Shown: positions 1 to 12,145, numbered from the stretch's first letter. The stretch is DNA of 64,000 nucleotides from Quercus robur (GCF_932294415.1 NC_065535.1:82605862-82669861), one strand, 5' to 3'. The notes: a model not told the origin generated them from the sequence alone. Made by a program: numbers and translations.

Positions 1-69
1 CTGGCCCACCGTCTTAGCATTACCTATTCTGAAGAATGCACGGAGACTGGGGAATCTGCACAAGAGTAA
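1..69 (+). CDS. C-terminal end of an unidentified protein (partial, cut by window edge)
   Basis: Frame 1 is open from the first base to a TAA at 67-69 and reads LAHRLSITYSEECTETGESAQE. I do not recognise the family. The support is indirect. The sequence just downstream (about 60-240) recurs at 13070-13240 in the third SEC11 spacer. There it is preceded by a stretch ending in a splice-acceptor-like CTCTGCAG at about 13010-13017, which fits the last exon and 3' UTR of a gene copied along with SEC11. The downstream copies have lost this reading frame. The gene would converge on the minus-strand SEC11 genes. It could also be a chance open frame. Confidence 0.4.
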   Translation: MAHRLSITYSEECTETGESAQE

Positions 70-1735
70 AGGGTTATAGCACCTTTAGCTTTATATCTAG
101 TAGACTAGTACTACACTGCGCCATGATGTTGTAAAATTATTGCCTTTAACTATGTGAATGCTTGCTGCAGTTTGGATGCATCGGGCAAGTTAAATCATTT
201 TTCAGGCTATATGCTATGTTGAATATAGTATTCTTTGTATGTGTTTGTTAAATGAGCGGCTTTTTCTCCCAACCCGCAACATCTATTCATGCTCAGTGCA
301 TAGTTAAGAGGTGGATTAGATATGTACGGTTATTAAGCTTGCAAAATACTGGGGTTTTCTTTAAATTATATCCTGTTTTGGCATCGTTGACAAAGCTTTT
401 AAGATGATCATAATGTTAGAAGTGTAGAGTCGAAAGTCTTGTATTTTAATCATGTTACAATGGATTGAACAGGTAACCCTTTTCTGTATGTTAATCTTGA
501 GGTAGTTTTGATTATTAATAAAACTATGGTACAGTTCTTTAGGTAAAGTACATTATGTTCCCAAATTAATCCATTTTTAAACAAATAGCACCATTGAAGC
601 TATTATCGTTGAGAAAGAACATTGGTTGATTACCTATCAAAAAGAAAAGAAACAAAATTAGTTGTGTTTTATCAGTCAACACAACTATGTGTTTAAATTT
701 ATTTAGAGAATCTAATGTATTGCATCTAAGCAAGTGTTTACATACTTTGCTCTTATATAGTTCTACACTCCGTTTTGTTTTGAAATAAAATATTTTTTGA
801 AAAAATATTTATCTTTATTTAGGTGTTTGTTTGCATGTAAAATGTGGTCAAACTTGTAAAATATTTTCAGTTGATTGTAAAATCCTTTATAAAAAGTAGT
901 AAAATGTGATAGAACGATAGTGTGACGAAAAATTATGACAATGATATGGTAATAGTAGAAGAATAGTGTGATGGAAATATCTAATTTAATATGGAGGAAG
1001 TTCATTTTATGGTTACATTTTTTTTAATCTGAATTTATTTGTTTTCAAATAGAGATAATCATTTTATGTTAGATGTTGGTTGCGATGGGTGGTAGTGATA
1101 GCAATATGTGGTATTGATGGTAATGGTGACAGTAATAATAGTGGGTGGTAGTGGTGGCGGTGTGTGTTAATTTGAAGAGTAATCAAAGTAGTCAATATCA
1201 TATTGGTACCAATTGGTATCTACCATACTGGTTACTAGATTGGTGCCAATATTCTTTTGAAACATTTGGGTAAAATTTTGTTATTAAAAAAATGGTCATA
1301 AAAAAAAAAATTTATACAGCTAATATATTAAGTTAATATAGTTAGTTGAATATATATATATATATATAGTTTTTTTTTAAGAAAGTAATTAGTTGAATAC
1401 TTGGGCTCATAAAATGTGTGTTCTATATTTTATTTTTATAAACATAAATAAGGGGAGATTAGACTTAACCCAACTGTGGTTAAGTTGGTTTTGATTTTGC
1501 CATTTGTGGTTTGAAAATTATCATTTTACTCATCAGAGATGTCCTCCATTAAGTCTCCGTAACTCACTTTTGTGAAAAAACAAGGATAAATGTGTCTTTT
1601 GATTTTCTTTTATGACTCTTTCCTCCCTATCACAGTTAATATCAAAAAACATCTAACAAAAAAACTAGAGGAGGCTCAAAGTTGAATTATATGGCTTCAA
1701 CCACTTTGCTACTATCAAAATCGCACAGAAAAAAG
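70..1735. other. 3' flank of the left gene: duplicated spacer, module 1
   Basis: No gene seen. Stretches at about 60-240 and 300-540 are homologous to 13070-13240 and 13600-13860, and in part to 3190-3340 and 11340-11560, so this is the spacer of the SEC11 tandem array. A degenerate GGT/GAT-rich tract at about 1080-1170 resembles the one at 3960-4150. A block at 627-645 reads GATTACCTATCAAAAAG, identical to the 3' end of the LINE at 30865-30880, and may be a truncated LINE tail. A short TA microsatellite lies at about 1352-1368. Confidence 0.5.
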
Positions 1736-1826
1736 TTTTATATTCTTCTAAAGGACTTCGTCGTTTGAAGTCGAGTTCCATGCTTCCAGGAAGCACACCT
1801 GCCATAACAAATAAGCCTGAAAGAGA
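1736..1826 (-). pseudogene. SEC11 exon-2 fragment (module 1 remnant)
   Basis: Read on the minus strand, this stretch aligns to exon 2 of the two full SEC11 copies. It has the same acceptor context (CTTTCAG then GCTTA), the start of the exon, an internal deletion of about 60 bp, and then codons for LPGSMELDFKRR covering the catalytic-serine motif. The donor GTAAGT of the other copies is CGAAGT here, so the splice site is lost. No other SEC11 exon is seen nearby. It is useful because it keeps Gly in the GSM motif, where both full copies have Glu. It is a dead fragment. Confidence 0.7.
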
Positions 1827-3000
1827 TTGCCAAAAAAAAAAATGTCATCTCCAAAAACTAAAAACAAACGAATCATTCATTTAGGGTTAAAGCCAAGAAA
1901 CCATATCGTGGTAGTAAATACCCAAATAAAGATAGAAAACCTGACGAGAAAGCTAGGGACAAGTGAAAGGCTCGTTATTCAGGGAGAAATCCAAGAAGCC
2001 AAAAGGGACGTTAGATTACACCATATCAGACCATCACAACACAGCTATACGAGAAAATTAGAGAGAATCCCTAGTAAAAACAAGAGTTTCCCATGCAGTA
2101 TTCTAGGAATTTGTAGTAGAAGAGTAGTTTTGACATGCACTACTAGGATAACTTCCTCTCTTCCATGAAGACCTCCTCACCAAAATCTCTCTATAAGAAT
2201 TATTCCAGCGAGGCCACTTGGATTCAAGTCTTAAACTTCACAGTTTTGTGCACCTTTAGGAATAAAGCAACAAGGCTGCAAGAGTTGGTGCCGAAAACCT
2301 TGTGGCCCAACTCCTGTTATGAAGTACATATATATATATGAGATTACATATGCTAACCTATTGCAAGCTAACATTTACTACTTGATAATATTTCCTTTGG
2401 GTTTTAGTAATTTGCATGCAGGTCATTAGCAACAACAGAAAAATAAAAGGTCACTGTGCTGTTGAAAGTGGGAAAAGGTTCTTTCTATGGCAGTGGATGG
2501 AGAAAGGTTTCTTCTGTGACAAAAGAAGACGCAGAAATGTTCCTTCTGTGGTAGAAGAGGAGAGTAAGTCCATTTTGCATGAATGTTCTTCGGACTTTGG
2601 ATTTAATGTTTGTGCACAGACTTGGCAGCGGCAAGATGAGACCTCCAAGACCATTCTGCAAAAATGCTGGACCTGGTTCCAAACTAGAAGCTGTCTAGTG
2701 GTTTCAGGACATGTGTCTAGGGTGTGAAAAAGTAGAAAAAGGACCCTAACAATGGATCAGCTGTAGACCAACAAAGTGCACAGCTTTGCAAGTACAAGAT
2801 GGTTTTTCCAAGTCTCAACTATAATCTGCCATTAGACATGATAAATAATTCAAACACATTATAGCTACAAGATAAGCATCAGTTTTGAAAATGATTATCA
2901 AGTGCATCATTGCACCTTTTGTATTTGTGTTCAGCTGTCCATAACCTTATAAATTTTGCATGTAAAATCATATAGTTTTTGGATTAGCTGCAGAGGTGTA
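1827..3000. other. Intergenic, no gene recognised
   Basis: Two opposed open frames of about 100 codons (2416-2727 plus, 2451-2654 minus) overlap. Neither shows a domain, repeat or splice context I recognise. A (TA)n run sits at 2327-2339. I see no RNA gene here. Confidence 0.4.
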
Positions 3001-4260
3001 ATTACTTAAGAGAGAGAGAGAGAGAGGGTAGCATGGCTACTTTCTCTTTGGCTTACCAACAATGAACTCATTTTTTTTTTCCAAATTTCAATTAAATTAT
3101 TTTCGTTTTTGCATTGTAATGGTCAAATGAGTAAAATGGGAACTTTTATCTGGAGCAATGCGTTTCTCCTTGCAGATAGCTGTTTAAGGCAGAATGGACG
3201 AAGCTTATAAGATGGTCATAAAACATAATGGTAGATATATATAGGAGTAGAAGTCTTGTGTTTTAATTATGTGAAAAAGTATTGAGTTGGAATTCCTTTT
3301 TTGTATGCTTGTCTGGAGGTAGTTTTGATTATAGTTCTCTTAACTCTGGACAAAATGTGGGTTGTCCCATGAAGCAGTAGAACTCAACCATGGTTTCCTT
3401 CTATTCGATGTGATGCTTACTAATCTAACTCTCCTCTCCATTATTCCATTTCCTGCAATATTTGTGGATAACAAGTTGATTTTTTTTTTTGGTGTGTGCA
3501 TGTTTTGTGGGGGACTGGTGGAAAACTGATGTTTGAAGTACTGAAACCATACCCTAACTTTCTATTTTAAAACAACCATTCCTTAAATAAAAAGGTTAAT
3601 GTAGTATTAGGACCAAGAATCTTGGAGATTGAATTCTTTAAATTAAAAAATTAATGTTATATTAGGAAGAAGAATTTAACAGAAAACTGGAGTTGACATG
3701 ATTTTTTTTAATAAGTGCGTTTTGGACCCCAATGTGAAGGGAAATGTGATGAAATTCAAACTAATAACTTTCACTTCATGAGGTCTGGTTCTTAGTCGAT
3801 TGCTTTATCTCAAAGTTCAATTGACGTGAATACTAACTCCATTAAAAAATATGAATTTTTGAACAAGCATATTTGAAATTTAAGAAATTACAGTCTAATC
3901 AAGTAGTTGTTACACCTATGATTAAGTATGACAATGAAGTAGTTGTTACTTGTTACACCAATGATTAAGTATGACAATGACTTTGTAATAGTGGTGGTAT
4001 GGTGTGATGGTGTTGGTGGCAATAGGGTGATAGTGATATCGGCGCGTGGTAGTGATGGTAATGATAATTGTGGCTGTTTTGGTGGTGGCAATAGCAATGA
4101 TAAATATTATGATTGTGGTAGTAGCAATGGCAACGTGAAGAGTAATAGTGGCACCATGAGAAAGATAATATTGTTAGAATTTATCATTAACACATTCTTC
4201 ATGAAATTTGAAACTCCGGGATTTGGTTATAGTTGAAAACCGTTCAATTTAAAGTTTTAC
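3001..4260. repeat. Duplicated spacer of the SEC11 array, module A side
   Basis: Begins with a (GA)n microsatellite at 3009-3026. The following 170 bases (ACCAACAATGAACTC ... TTCTCC..TGCAGAT) recur at about 11190-11375, and in part at 12930-13020. The next block, with the phrase GAAGTCTTGTGTTTTAATTATGTG, recurs at 11457 and 13738. These shared blocks mark the unit boundary of the tandem array. A TGG/GAT-rich tract spans 3960-4150. The 97-codon frame through it is low-complexity and not convincing as a gene. Confidence 0.6.
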
Positions 4261-4879
4261 AGAATTTTGAAGTTACTCTTCTGTTGGCATAAAAGAGAAT
4301 TAACATTGAAAAACATAAAATGACAATTTTAAAAAGAAAATCCTGCATCAAAATTTCTCATCCAAACACTCCATATGATGGTAAAACAAAGGCTAGTACA
4401 ATGACTGGTACTAATTATGAATAATCTTGAATATTACCTTTCAGAGAACAGAGTTGTAATTTGTATGAAAAAAGAAATGCATCGTTGAAATAAAAATTGC
4501 TGATCACAAGTAAGCAGAGAGGGTATTTGTATGATGCAATAACAGCCATGACAAATGTTTTATTCATCCATAATATGCTCTCAGTCAAGGCCATAGCATT
4601 GACCCATAGAAGAAAGTTTGTAGCAGCAAGATCATGTTGTCCAAGGCACTGAGGAGATTAACAAAAGAAACATCTCATCCAATTGATATCAACCTTAACA
4701 AGTATATTTAATCCAAGTCTGTGTTTTGACTGTCAGTCTACATAACAGAAAAGATATTCAGATCTATAAAATTTATCCGGAGTATGACCAAGCCTAATCT
4801 CCTATATATCTCCTTTCTTCTTGGTCTCTGTTAAATCTGTATTGTGAGAGCCATGTATTGAAACTGGAAATTTATATCT

Positions 4880-7800
4880 CTAATTCTTTGAGGTAGCGAT
4901 CAGCAATGCCAATGTGCCTAAAACTATGTACTGCAAGAAGATATGGTAATTTAGAATTGAAATATGCAAGTTTAAACTGGTAAAAAGAAACAATTTAATT
5001 TCACAAGCAGTGCCAAGCCCAAGGAAAGGTTACATAATTTAAACTGAATGAACTTCTTTTGTCATAAGAAAAGGAAAATGGATGATTTGAAGCAGTTTTT
5101 GAGAAAATGTCTCATTTCTATTGATAGAAATAAAGGATTTTCATGCTGCAAAAACTTTAAAATTTCAACACAAGCAAACCTTGATTATGGGGTTTTCAGT
5201 AAGGATAAGTTTGATCCAACCAACATAAGGCAACAACCTGCATGGAAAAGGAATATAATTGAACATTGTGCAGATCAAAGGAAGTCATTGATTAGGTTTC
5301 TTTTGGATACAATATATTGACAAGTTATGACCATATGATGAAGATCCTGGAAGAATGATCAAACCTTTGGCTTCATGAAAAATTGAGATGCTTAATGTAC
5401 AGGTCTATGGTTTATTATATTTAAACGCCAAATAGGCACTGATAATCTAATGGACAAAGACACTTTTAAAGAGCTGGATATGCTTAGTCATTTAATTTTA
5501 GCCTAGGCAAGCCCCCAAGCATGAGGCACAATCCCCATGAAGAAGCCAATCAAATTAATTTGTCATTGATATGACCATGCCAAGGCAGGGACAGCACCAC
5601 AGGAAAGCAAGCACTGAGGGACAAAAGGTTCATCCCACATGGGAGCAAAGACCTGCAAGCCTCCGGTTTCCATCAGCAGCTTGCTCTTGTGTGGTATTGG
5701 TGAATGAACACTATTTGCCTTGCAAGAGTGTGTTGCCTAGACAACCCCCAAGCATTAGGCTCAACCCCATGAAGCCAACCAAATGAATCAATCATCGGCA
5801 CGCTTGGACAAAGCAGGGTCAGCACCTCAGGAAGATATTTTATCATGCTCATGCATTTAGCTCCATTATGCTCGATGTGGACATTTGTGGAGAGAGAGAT
5901 GAATGATTGTATGTTTGAAGATGTGAAAGCCTAATTGGTTCAAATGAAACGGGCTTTCATAAGAACATTGTTCAAATGATCCCAGGTTTTGGGTCCTATC
6001 AATATCCTCTCTCTTGTAGATTTTATTGAATATTTATTTGTTTGTTTTTAATTCCCATTCATTTGTAGTTCTTTATACTATTTTATGCATATCATTTGTA
6101 CATCAGGTAGTTCCAATTTTCCAATAAAAAATAATGACTTAGAAAAAATATTGACATAAACTGACATGAGTATATAAATCAACTTATGGTATCTCTAATA
6201 TAAGTTTATTTGTGATGTCCTGTTTATTAATTAAAAAACTTTCACTGTGCATAACTAAAATCTATATAACATTTTCTTCTAAAAAAAAATAAAATATCTA
6301 TATAACATTCTGAGAATGCTTTGGTCTTTTGACAAGTTGGTAGTAAAAGAAGAGGTATTATTCTACATGTGAACTTTACCCAACAACTCTCGCAATGACA
6401 TGGTGTCGTAGCAACCAACGTTGGCCTCGAGCATATAATATCCTGTCATCCAAATGATTACTGTCCCCTGATAAAATTAGCAGAAGGGAAATTAGAGTCA
6501 ATAAAGTGTAGTATTTGCTTAAACAGTATCATATGATTAAAATCACTCATACTAATACAATCAAACTAGATTTCAATTTGAAAGACAATATAAATTTTCA
6601 TGACTATGTCAGGTTTATGCAATCCCATAATAAAGACTGTCAAAGAGGAATTTCAATGATGAGCAATGATAAATTTAGAGATAAATAATATAGTACCTCT
6701 TGTGAGGATATAAACTTTTCCAGTATTTCGGTGCCCATGAACCTGACAAATAATAAAAGATGTATCTTTAGCGCAGATATATATGTTGTTAGAAATAAAC
6801 AGCAACGAATGAATATGGCCTGGTGCAGCAGAAGCAATTTTTTTTTTTTTTTTTGAGAAACAGCAGAAGCAATAAATTATTCACTTAATTGATTACATAA
6901 AAAGTTATAGATGTTGGGGTATAAGATAGGACTGACTGAATATAAAAGCATTAACCAATATTGAGGTAGGACAAAACCAAAAGGATGCAAAAATAAGATT
7001 GAAAAATAGAATAATAAAGGATAAATAACCTAGGAGCCACTACCTAGGCTTGCTTGGAGTCAGCGCCAAACAAGAGAGAGCAAAATCATACCATTCCAAG
7101 AGAACTTTTACTAATCAATTAATAAAACTGTCTCCATAGGAGTACAATACTGTTTTATATAGATTACTAAGACTAAACCCTAATTCTAATTGTAATTGAC
7201 TTAGGAAATCCTAATAATTGAATAACGAATATACTCTTAATTCTATGAAATTTAATAAAATACTATCAACTTCACTATCTAGATGTCAAGCCTTGGTGCA
7301 ATGACTTATGAATGAAGTTAAAATACAAACACATGTACTCTTGACTCTAGGAAATTTAATAAAATACCTTCTTCGTGATCAAGCCTTTGCTTCATGCCTT
7401 CTGAATGAAGTTATACACTTCAACTTATGTTAAAATGGACGGGTTTTGGTGTTGGAAGCAAGTTTGTTTCCAAGTGCTTCTTTGCCTAGGTTTCCAAAGA
7501 TTCTCAACCATTTTGGAGTGTTCGGCAAATAGATATACCTTATCTATGTTTATATCATATTGATATGGAAAAAGCAGGGACAAGTGAAGGCTGAGTGACA
7601 TTGAATAGAAAAAACACACAAATGAAAGACAAACAAGCTGTCAACAGAAAATTCTTACCGTGATTACTCGGTGGGAAATTGGAACATCAAGCCCCTGAAG
7701 AATGTACAAAAGATACTATTAGAGCATCCAATCTAGACGCTTAAAATTTTAAGTGAAGATGCACAATCAGCATATAAACCCACATCAAATACAACACCTT

Positions 7801-10424
7801 CTGGGAATTGTATTAATACCCCCTCTCATATCCAGGCCCAAAGAACCTAACGGATTGAGAGACCAATGGGGCCAACTAACTCAACTGAAGTAGAGAAAAA
7901 CAGGCCTGGCATGTGGAGCTAAAGCACAATGTATGGATAGCAGCAAAAAAAGAACATACATCTACATTGAAGAGGATGATTTCTCCTGCATGAATGGGAT
8001 CCTTGCTAATATTCAAGAACATGAGGTCACCCTGCCAGAGAATCAAAATATTATGCCAACAAACAGAATGAAGCCAAATAGAGCATTTAATAGTTAGGCA
8101 CTTCACTACATCTACATAGGAAGTGTCATAACATATTTATATGAAAAAATCCTACTAAGTCAGATTTATAGTTTAAACCCCTCAGTGATTAACAACGTGG
8201 AATTAAATTAAAAAAAAAACATTTAATCACATAACATATTAAAAAAAAGAGAAACAGTTACTCTTCCATAACATAGTTACATGAAAAAATCCTATTAAGT
8301 CGGATTTATAGTTTAGATCCCTCGGTGATCAACAATTGCTGAAATAAATTAAATAGACATTTAATCATATATATTCGCAAAAATATACCCAGAAATTTAT
8401 ATATTTAGGCCTCAAATATAGGACCAAAGAATGGTTATGAGGTGCAAAAAAGCTTTCCAATGGAAAAATCACTACAAGTGCAAAAGTTTCTCGTCGCAAA
8501 ATCACATATAGAGAAACAGTTACAATGTCAAAGACACACAAAACCTTTGTAGCGTAGACCTATGCAAACTCTGTAAGTGCTTTACTTGCCTTCCTACTGC
8601 AATATCCCCAAAATTTCTAGAATTCTTTTCCAGTGATCTCCTCTGAACCAGAATCTCTAGCACTCCAAGGACATTTTAAAAATTTTCTCAATGAACCTCG
8701 CTAGATTTGGGCTCTCTGGTTTCAACCTCACTTTGCTCACAATGGGTATATAAAAATTTCTATGAACTTGGCTTAATCAATGGAGTGTGAAAGAATGCTT
8801 AAGATCAAGAACAAAAACAAACTGAGGGAGACGAAGATTTTTCCTATTTTGCTCTCGAAACTCTCAAAAAATTATTTTTCTTTTTGCTCTCTCTTGGTGC
8901 TTTCAATGGCAGCAACACCCAGCCTAAAAAGAAAGCTCCCCATTCTATATTTTTTTTTCTACACAGCCAGCCTTAATACAAAAATGAAAGCCAGCCCTCC
9001 TTTTGTTCCACTACCCACATGTGCCATTGTAAAGAATCTCAGCTCCTTGTCTTTGGATTTTGTTTCAGCCTACTGCACTCAACAAACCACTACATGCATT
9101 TAATGAACTTCACATCAGTCACTTAGGCATACTTAAAAAAACAGAAGGCATCAAGTTGCTTCCTTTCAGTCAACAGAGCAAGAGGGCCTCTGCTGCTTGA
9201 GCAATCCAAAACCAGGGCAGAGGCCAAAAATCTCTGTGATGGGTACTGTCCGCGCTACATTGCTTGCTCAAGCAAGATTCTGCTAATTGTAATATTTTGA
9301 TGCAGCAACTGTTAACTGATTTTTTGGATTAAGAATTTTTCATCCTAGTCAAATTTCTGTCACGGAAATTAGCCATCTAAAATCCTAACACTAAATGCTT
9401 CACTGATGGAATGTATAAGGGTGAACACAGTATAAAATCTTTCATACAGCTTTCTCGGCAAACAGACAAAGTAAACCATGGAATACAAGGTTCTGTGTTG
9501 TTACTGGTACAACTACCAATGCATGGCCATCATCTGCCAGCAATTCCTATCACTACTTAGTAAACCCCCCAGTAATTTTCTCATAGATTTTTTTCCTGAT
9601 TGGTAAGTTATACACGCATCTAATGAATCTTGAAACCCACAATAAGGATAGGATTTGCCAATTAAATTAGAGCTCTTTGACATATAATTAACAATAAGAG
9701 TAATTCAAACATTCATTTATTATTATATTTTGGAATCCATTAATCACATTCACCACACCAGGAATAAAGAAAACCAAAAGCATTTGTATAATTAAAAAAA
9801 CTGAAGCAACCATCATAATTGTGACAACAAGAATACATCATTATTAAAAAAGAACTGCATTAGATACACAGCTTGTAAATGCAAAATAGGGGTCTAAAGA
9901 TACATCAAGCACTTTGCCACAATCAAATTGCAAAGAAAAACCAAAAAAAGTGTTATATACTACTAAAGGACTTACTCTCTTGATGCCGGGTTCCATGCTC
10001 TCAGAGATTGCAACTCCAAGAAGTGATCCAGGAGAATCAGCACCGGCTAGACATGCTAGTCCTTCAGATAATATGATAACTGACGAAAGAAATGAGACTG
10101 AAAAAAAAAATGCAACCCTTCTTAGAGCATGAAGAAGTAAACAGAATTTTTTTTTCAAGAACATCAAGTAGTAAACAGAAACTTTTCAAGATTCAAATAA
10201 GAAGCAACCTTGGTATCATATATAAACCAATAAGAAATTCAAGAACATGTCAAACATGTACATTTTGAGGGTCGTCGAGATAAGAAGCAAGCAGCTTTAC
10301 TGACACATAGTAAGAGCAATAAAAATGATGTGGGATTAGAGTACGGACCAAGATTGACGAGCTGAGGGAGAGGTCTGAATCTTCTGGATTTGACAGAGTC
10401 CACGGTATTTCTAATCCATCCCAT
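4880..10424 (-). CDS. SEC11: SEC11-like signal peptidase catalytic subunit, diverged copy A
   Basis: Eight exons on the minus strand join into one open frame of 182 codons: 10349-10424, 9976-10097, 7960-8031, 7659-7694, 6697-6742, 6380-6467, 5180-5237, 4880-4930. All introns are GT..AG at the same phases as copy B. SEC11 is the ER-membrane serine protease of the signal peptidase complex, using a Ser-His dyad with a nearby Asp. Visible here are S59 in SESMEPG, H98 in SHRVI, and the GDSN..DD segment (118-125). The protein is strongly diverged. The N-terminal membrane segment carries Ser-Glu (IILSEGL) where B has Trp-Lys. Nine extra bases precede the catalytic motif, and one codon is missing in exon 1. 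There is no stop or frameshift. It could be a relaxed or neofunctionalised gene, or a recent pseudogene with no breaks yet. Confidence 0.8.
6826..6873 (-). mobile_element. Tail-only retroposition scar with 13-bp target-site duplication
   Basis: CAGCAGAAGCAAT occurs at 6826-6838 and again at 6861-6873, flanking 22 bases (T16 then GAGAAA). The homologous intron of remnant C (about 11916-11935) has a single copy and no insert, so it is an empty site. On the minus strand the insert reads TTTCTC followed by A16, the extreme 3' end and tail of a retroposon. It lies in intron 4 of SEC11 copy A. Confidence 0.75.
8560..9330. repeat. Block in SEC11 intron 2 shared by copies A and B
   Basis: This part of intron 2 of copy A (between exons at 7960 and 9976) is closely matched by about 20320-21200 in intron 2 of copy B. 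Matching phrases include TTTGCTCACAATGGG and AAGAACAAAAACAAACTGAGGGAGA, broken only by small indels. It was therefore present before the duplication. Its makeup (alternating T-rich and CTTGAGCAA-type phrases) looks like an old inserted element, but I cannot see ends or target duplications. The 107-codon frame at 8780-9103 lies inside and is not convincing. Confidence 0.35.
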
Positions 10425-11178
10425 TTTCTTTTTCTTTGCTTCTTCTACTGGGTATGAACTATGAAGTATGAAATATGAAAGACGCACAAACTTTTTTATA
10501 GTTAGAAAGAAGACGCGGCAACTTTGGTTTGTATAGTTTTTTAGAAATTCGGTTTTTATAGTTGGCGGCGTCGTTGAGTTGGATTGTATGGTACTTTCAT
10601 AAGTTTCAATTGTGTATCAAATTTTGTGGGTCCCAAAATGAGCGTTGGGTTGTGGCACAATGAATGATGTTGGACATCTCAATTTGAATAATGCTAATTC
10701 CACGACAAAATTCATAAATTTTGTTTGTGTGGCGAGTTATGAAGGGAGGAGTTATGAACCCATTATTTAATTTTATCACTCACAACTTAACATGTGGGCA
10801 AATTATGACAAAATTTATGAATTCTATTATTGTAATAGTTTTATTTTCTAGATTTATGTGGCTCCTAAAGTAATGTTATATATACAACATTTTTAATAAC
10901 AAAACTTACGTGGCAATGTATTACTAGTTCTTATTTGAGTTTATCATTGGCATCATTTTTTTATTTATTATTAATAATTTTCTATTTATAATTTGTTATG
11001 AAATTATTGTGATAATATTGTGTCCCTAGCTTTATTCATAGGATAACATTTTCACAACATCCTTACACTTTTCTATTTTATTTTATACCTCCGTTCTCCA
11101 AAAGGAAAAACTAATAATTAATAGGCAAAAATTAATTGATAAACTTGAGAGTGGAAAATTAATTAGATGAGTACTTGC

Positions 11179-11211
<33 letters not shown>

Positions 11212-11789
11212 GTCGGCGTAGAGATGTGCTTGTTTCTCTTTGGCTTACCAACAATGAACTCGTTTGTTTGTTTGTTTCAAATTTCAATTAATTATTTTCG
11301 TTTTCGCATTGTTATGGTCAATGAGTAAAATGGGAACTCCTATATAGATTAATGTGTTTCTCCTTTGCAGATTGTTGGTGATAGATGGTCATAATGTTTT
11401 TTTTTTTTTTTTTGGTTGCTAAAAAGATGATCATAATGGTAGATATATAAAGGAGTTGAAGTCTTGTGTTTTAATTATGTGATAAAGGATTGAGTTGGAA
11501 TTCCCTTTCTGTATGCTAATCTGGAGGTAGTTTTGATTATAGTTCTATCAACTCTGGACAAAATGTGTTGTCCCATTGAAGCTGTAGAACTACTACTGTC
11601 AAACTAGATTTCAATTTGAAAGCCAATAAGAATTTCATGTTTACGCAATCCCATAATTCAGTTTTTTTTTTTGACATAACTTCCATTCTAAATAAATAAA
11701 GACTGTCAAAGAAGAATTTCAATGTTGAGCAATGATAAGAATTGAAAAAATAACTTCATTCAACCTTTTAGAGATAAATAATATAGTAC
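10425..11789. other. Spacer between SEC11 copy A and remnant C
   Basis: The first 300 bases are the upstream flank of copy A and match the flank of remnant C at 12150-12440 (shared phrase GTTGGGTTGTGGCAC). From 11187 a (GA)n run and the array spacer recur, including the ACCAACAATGAACTC block. From about 11590 the sequence matches SEC11 intron 5 (TAGATTTCAATTTGAAAG). No independent gene is seen. Confidence 0.5.
11383..11438 (-). mobile_element. Short retroposon tail with target-site duplication
   Basis: AGATGGTCATAATG at 11383-11396 and AGATGATCATAATG at 11425-11438 flank T17 followed by GGTTGCTAAAA. Module 1 (about 402-416) has one uninterrupted copy. The homologous place in module B (13673-13725) carries T13 GGCTGAAAAAA, also between repeats, so one ancestral insertion inherited by both modules is the simplest reading. 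Confidence 0.6.
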
Positions 11790-12145
11790 CTTTTGTGAGG
11801 ATATAAACTTTTCCAGAGTTTCGCTGCTCATGAACCTGACAAAGAACAAAAGTTGCATCTTTAATGCAGATATGTTGTTAAAATTAAACAGCAGTAAATG
11901 AATATGACCTGGTGCAGCAGAAGCAATAAATTATTCATTTAATTAATCACAGCAAAAGTCATTGATGTTGGGATAAAAGTTATACTCACAGTTTTCTAAT
12001 TCTAATTGACTTGGGATATCCTAATTATTGAATTAAAAATAGACTCTTGTAAAACAGATCGTATGAGTAATAAAAATGATGAGGGGTTAGAGTACGGACC
12101 AAGGTTGATGAGATCAGAGAGAGTTTTTATTCTGATCCATCCCAT
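11790..12145 (-). pseudogene. SEC11 remnant C (exon 5 and a shortened exon 1 only)
   Basis: On the minus strand, 12100-12145 is exon 1 with the same start context and the same donor (GTCCGTAC), but shortened to MGWIRIKTLSDLINL by a 33-bp in-frame deletion relative to copy B. 11790-11835 is exon 5, reading VHEQRNSGKVYILTK with intact splice sites. Exons 2-4, including the catalytic Ser and His, are deleted between them. Exons 6-8 are absent on the other side. It cannot encode a protease. Both remaining exons keep open frames and splice signals, so a short spliced transcript is conceivable. Confidence 0.8.

Noticed and set aside
1827-2168. 113-codon plus-strand frame
   Set aside because: It starts at the acceptor side of the SEC11 exon-2 fragment on the other strand. 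It is basic, low in complexity and without a domain.
2270-2300. TTGGTGCCGAAAACC considered as a primer-binding site of a retroelement
   Set aside because: No LTR-like ends, target duplication or internal region around it.
2416-2727. 103-codon plus-strand frame as a gene
   Set aside because: No known domain, opposed by overlapping minus-strand frames of similar length, and no homologous frame kept in the other array modules.
3943-4236. 97-codon Gly/Asn/Asp-rich frame
   Set aside because: Produced by a degenerate GGT/GAT tract that is also present, without the frame, in module 1.
8780-9103. 107-codon plus-strand frame
   Set aside because: It lies inside SEC11-A intron 2. The matching block in copy B does not keep the frame.
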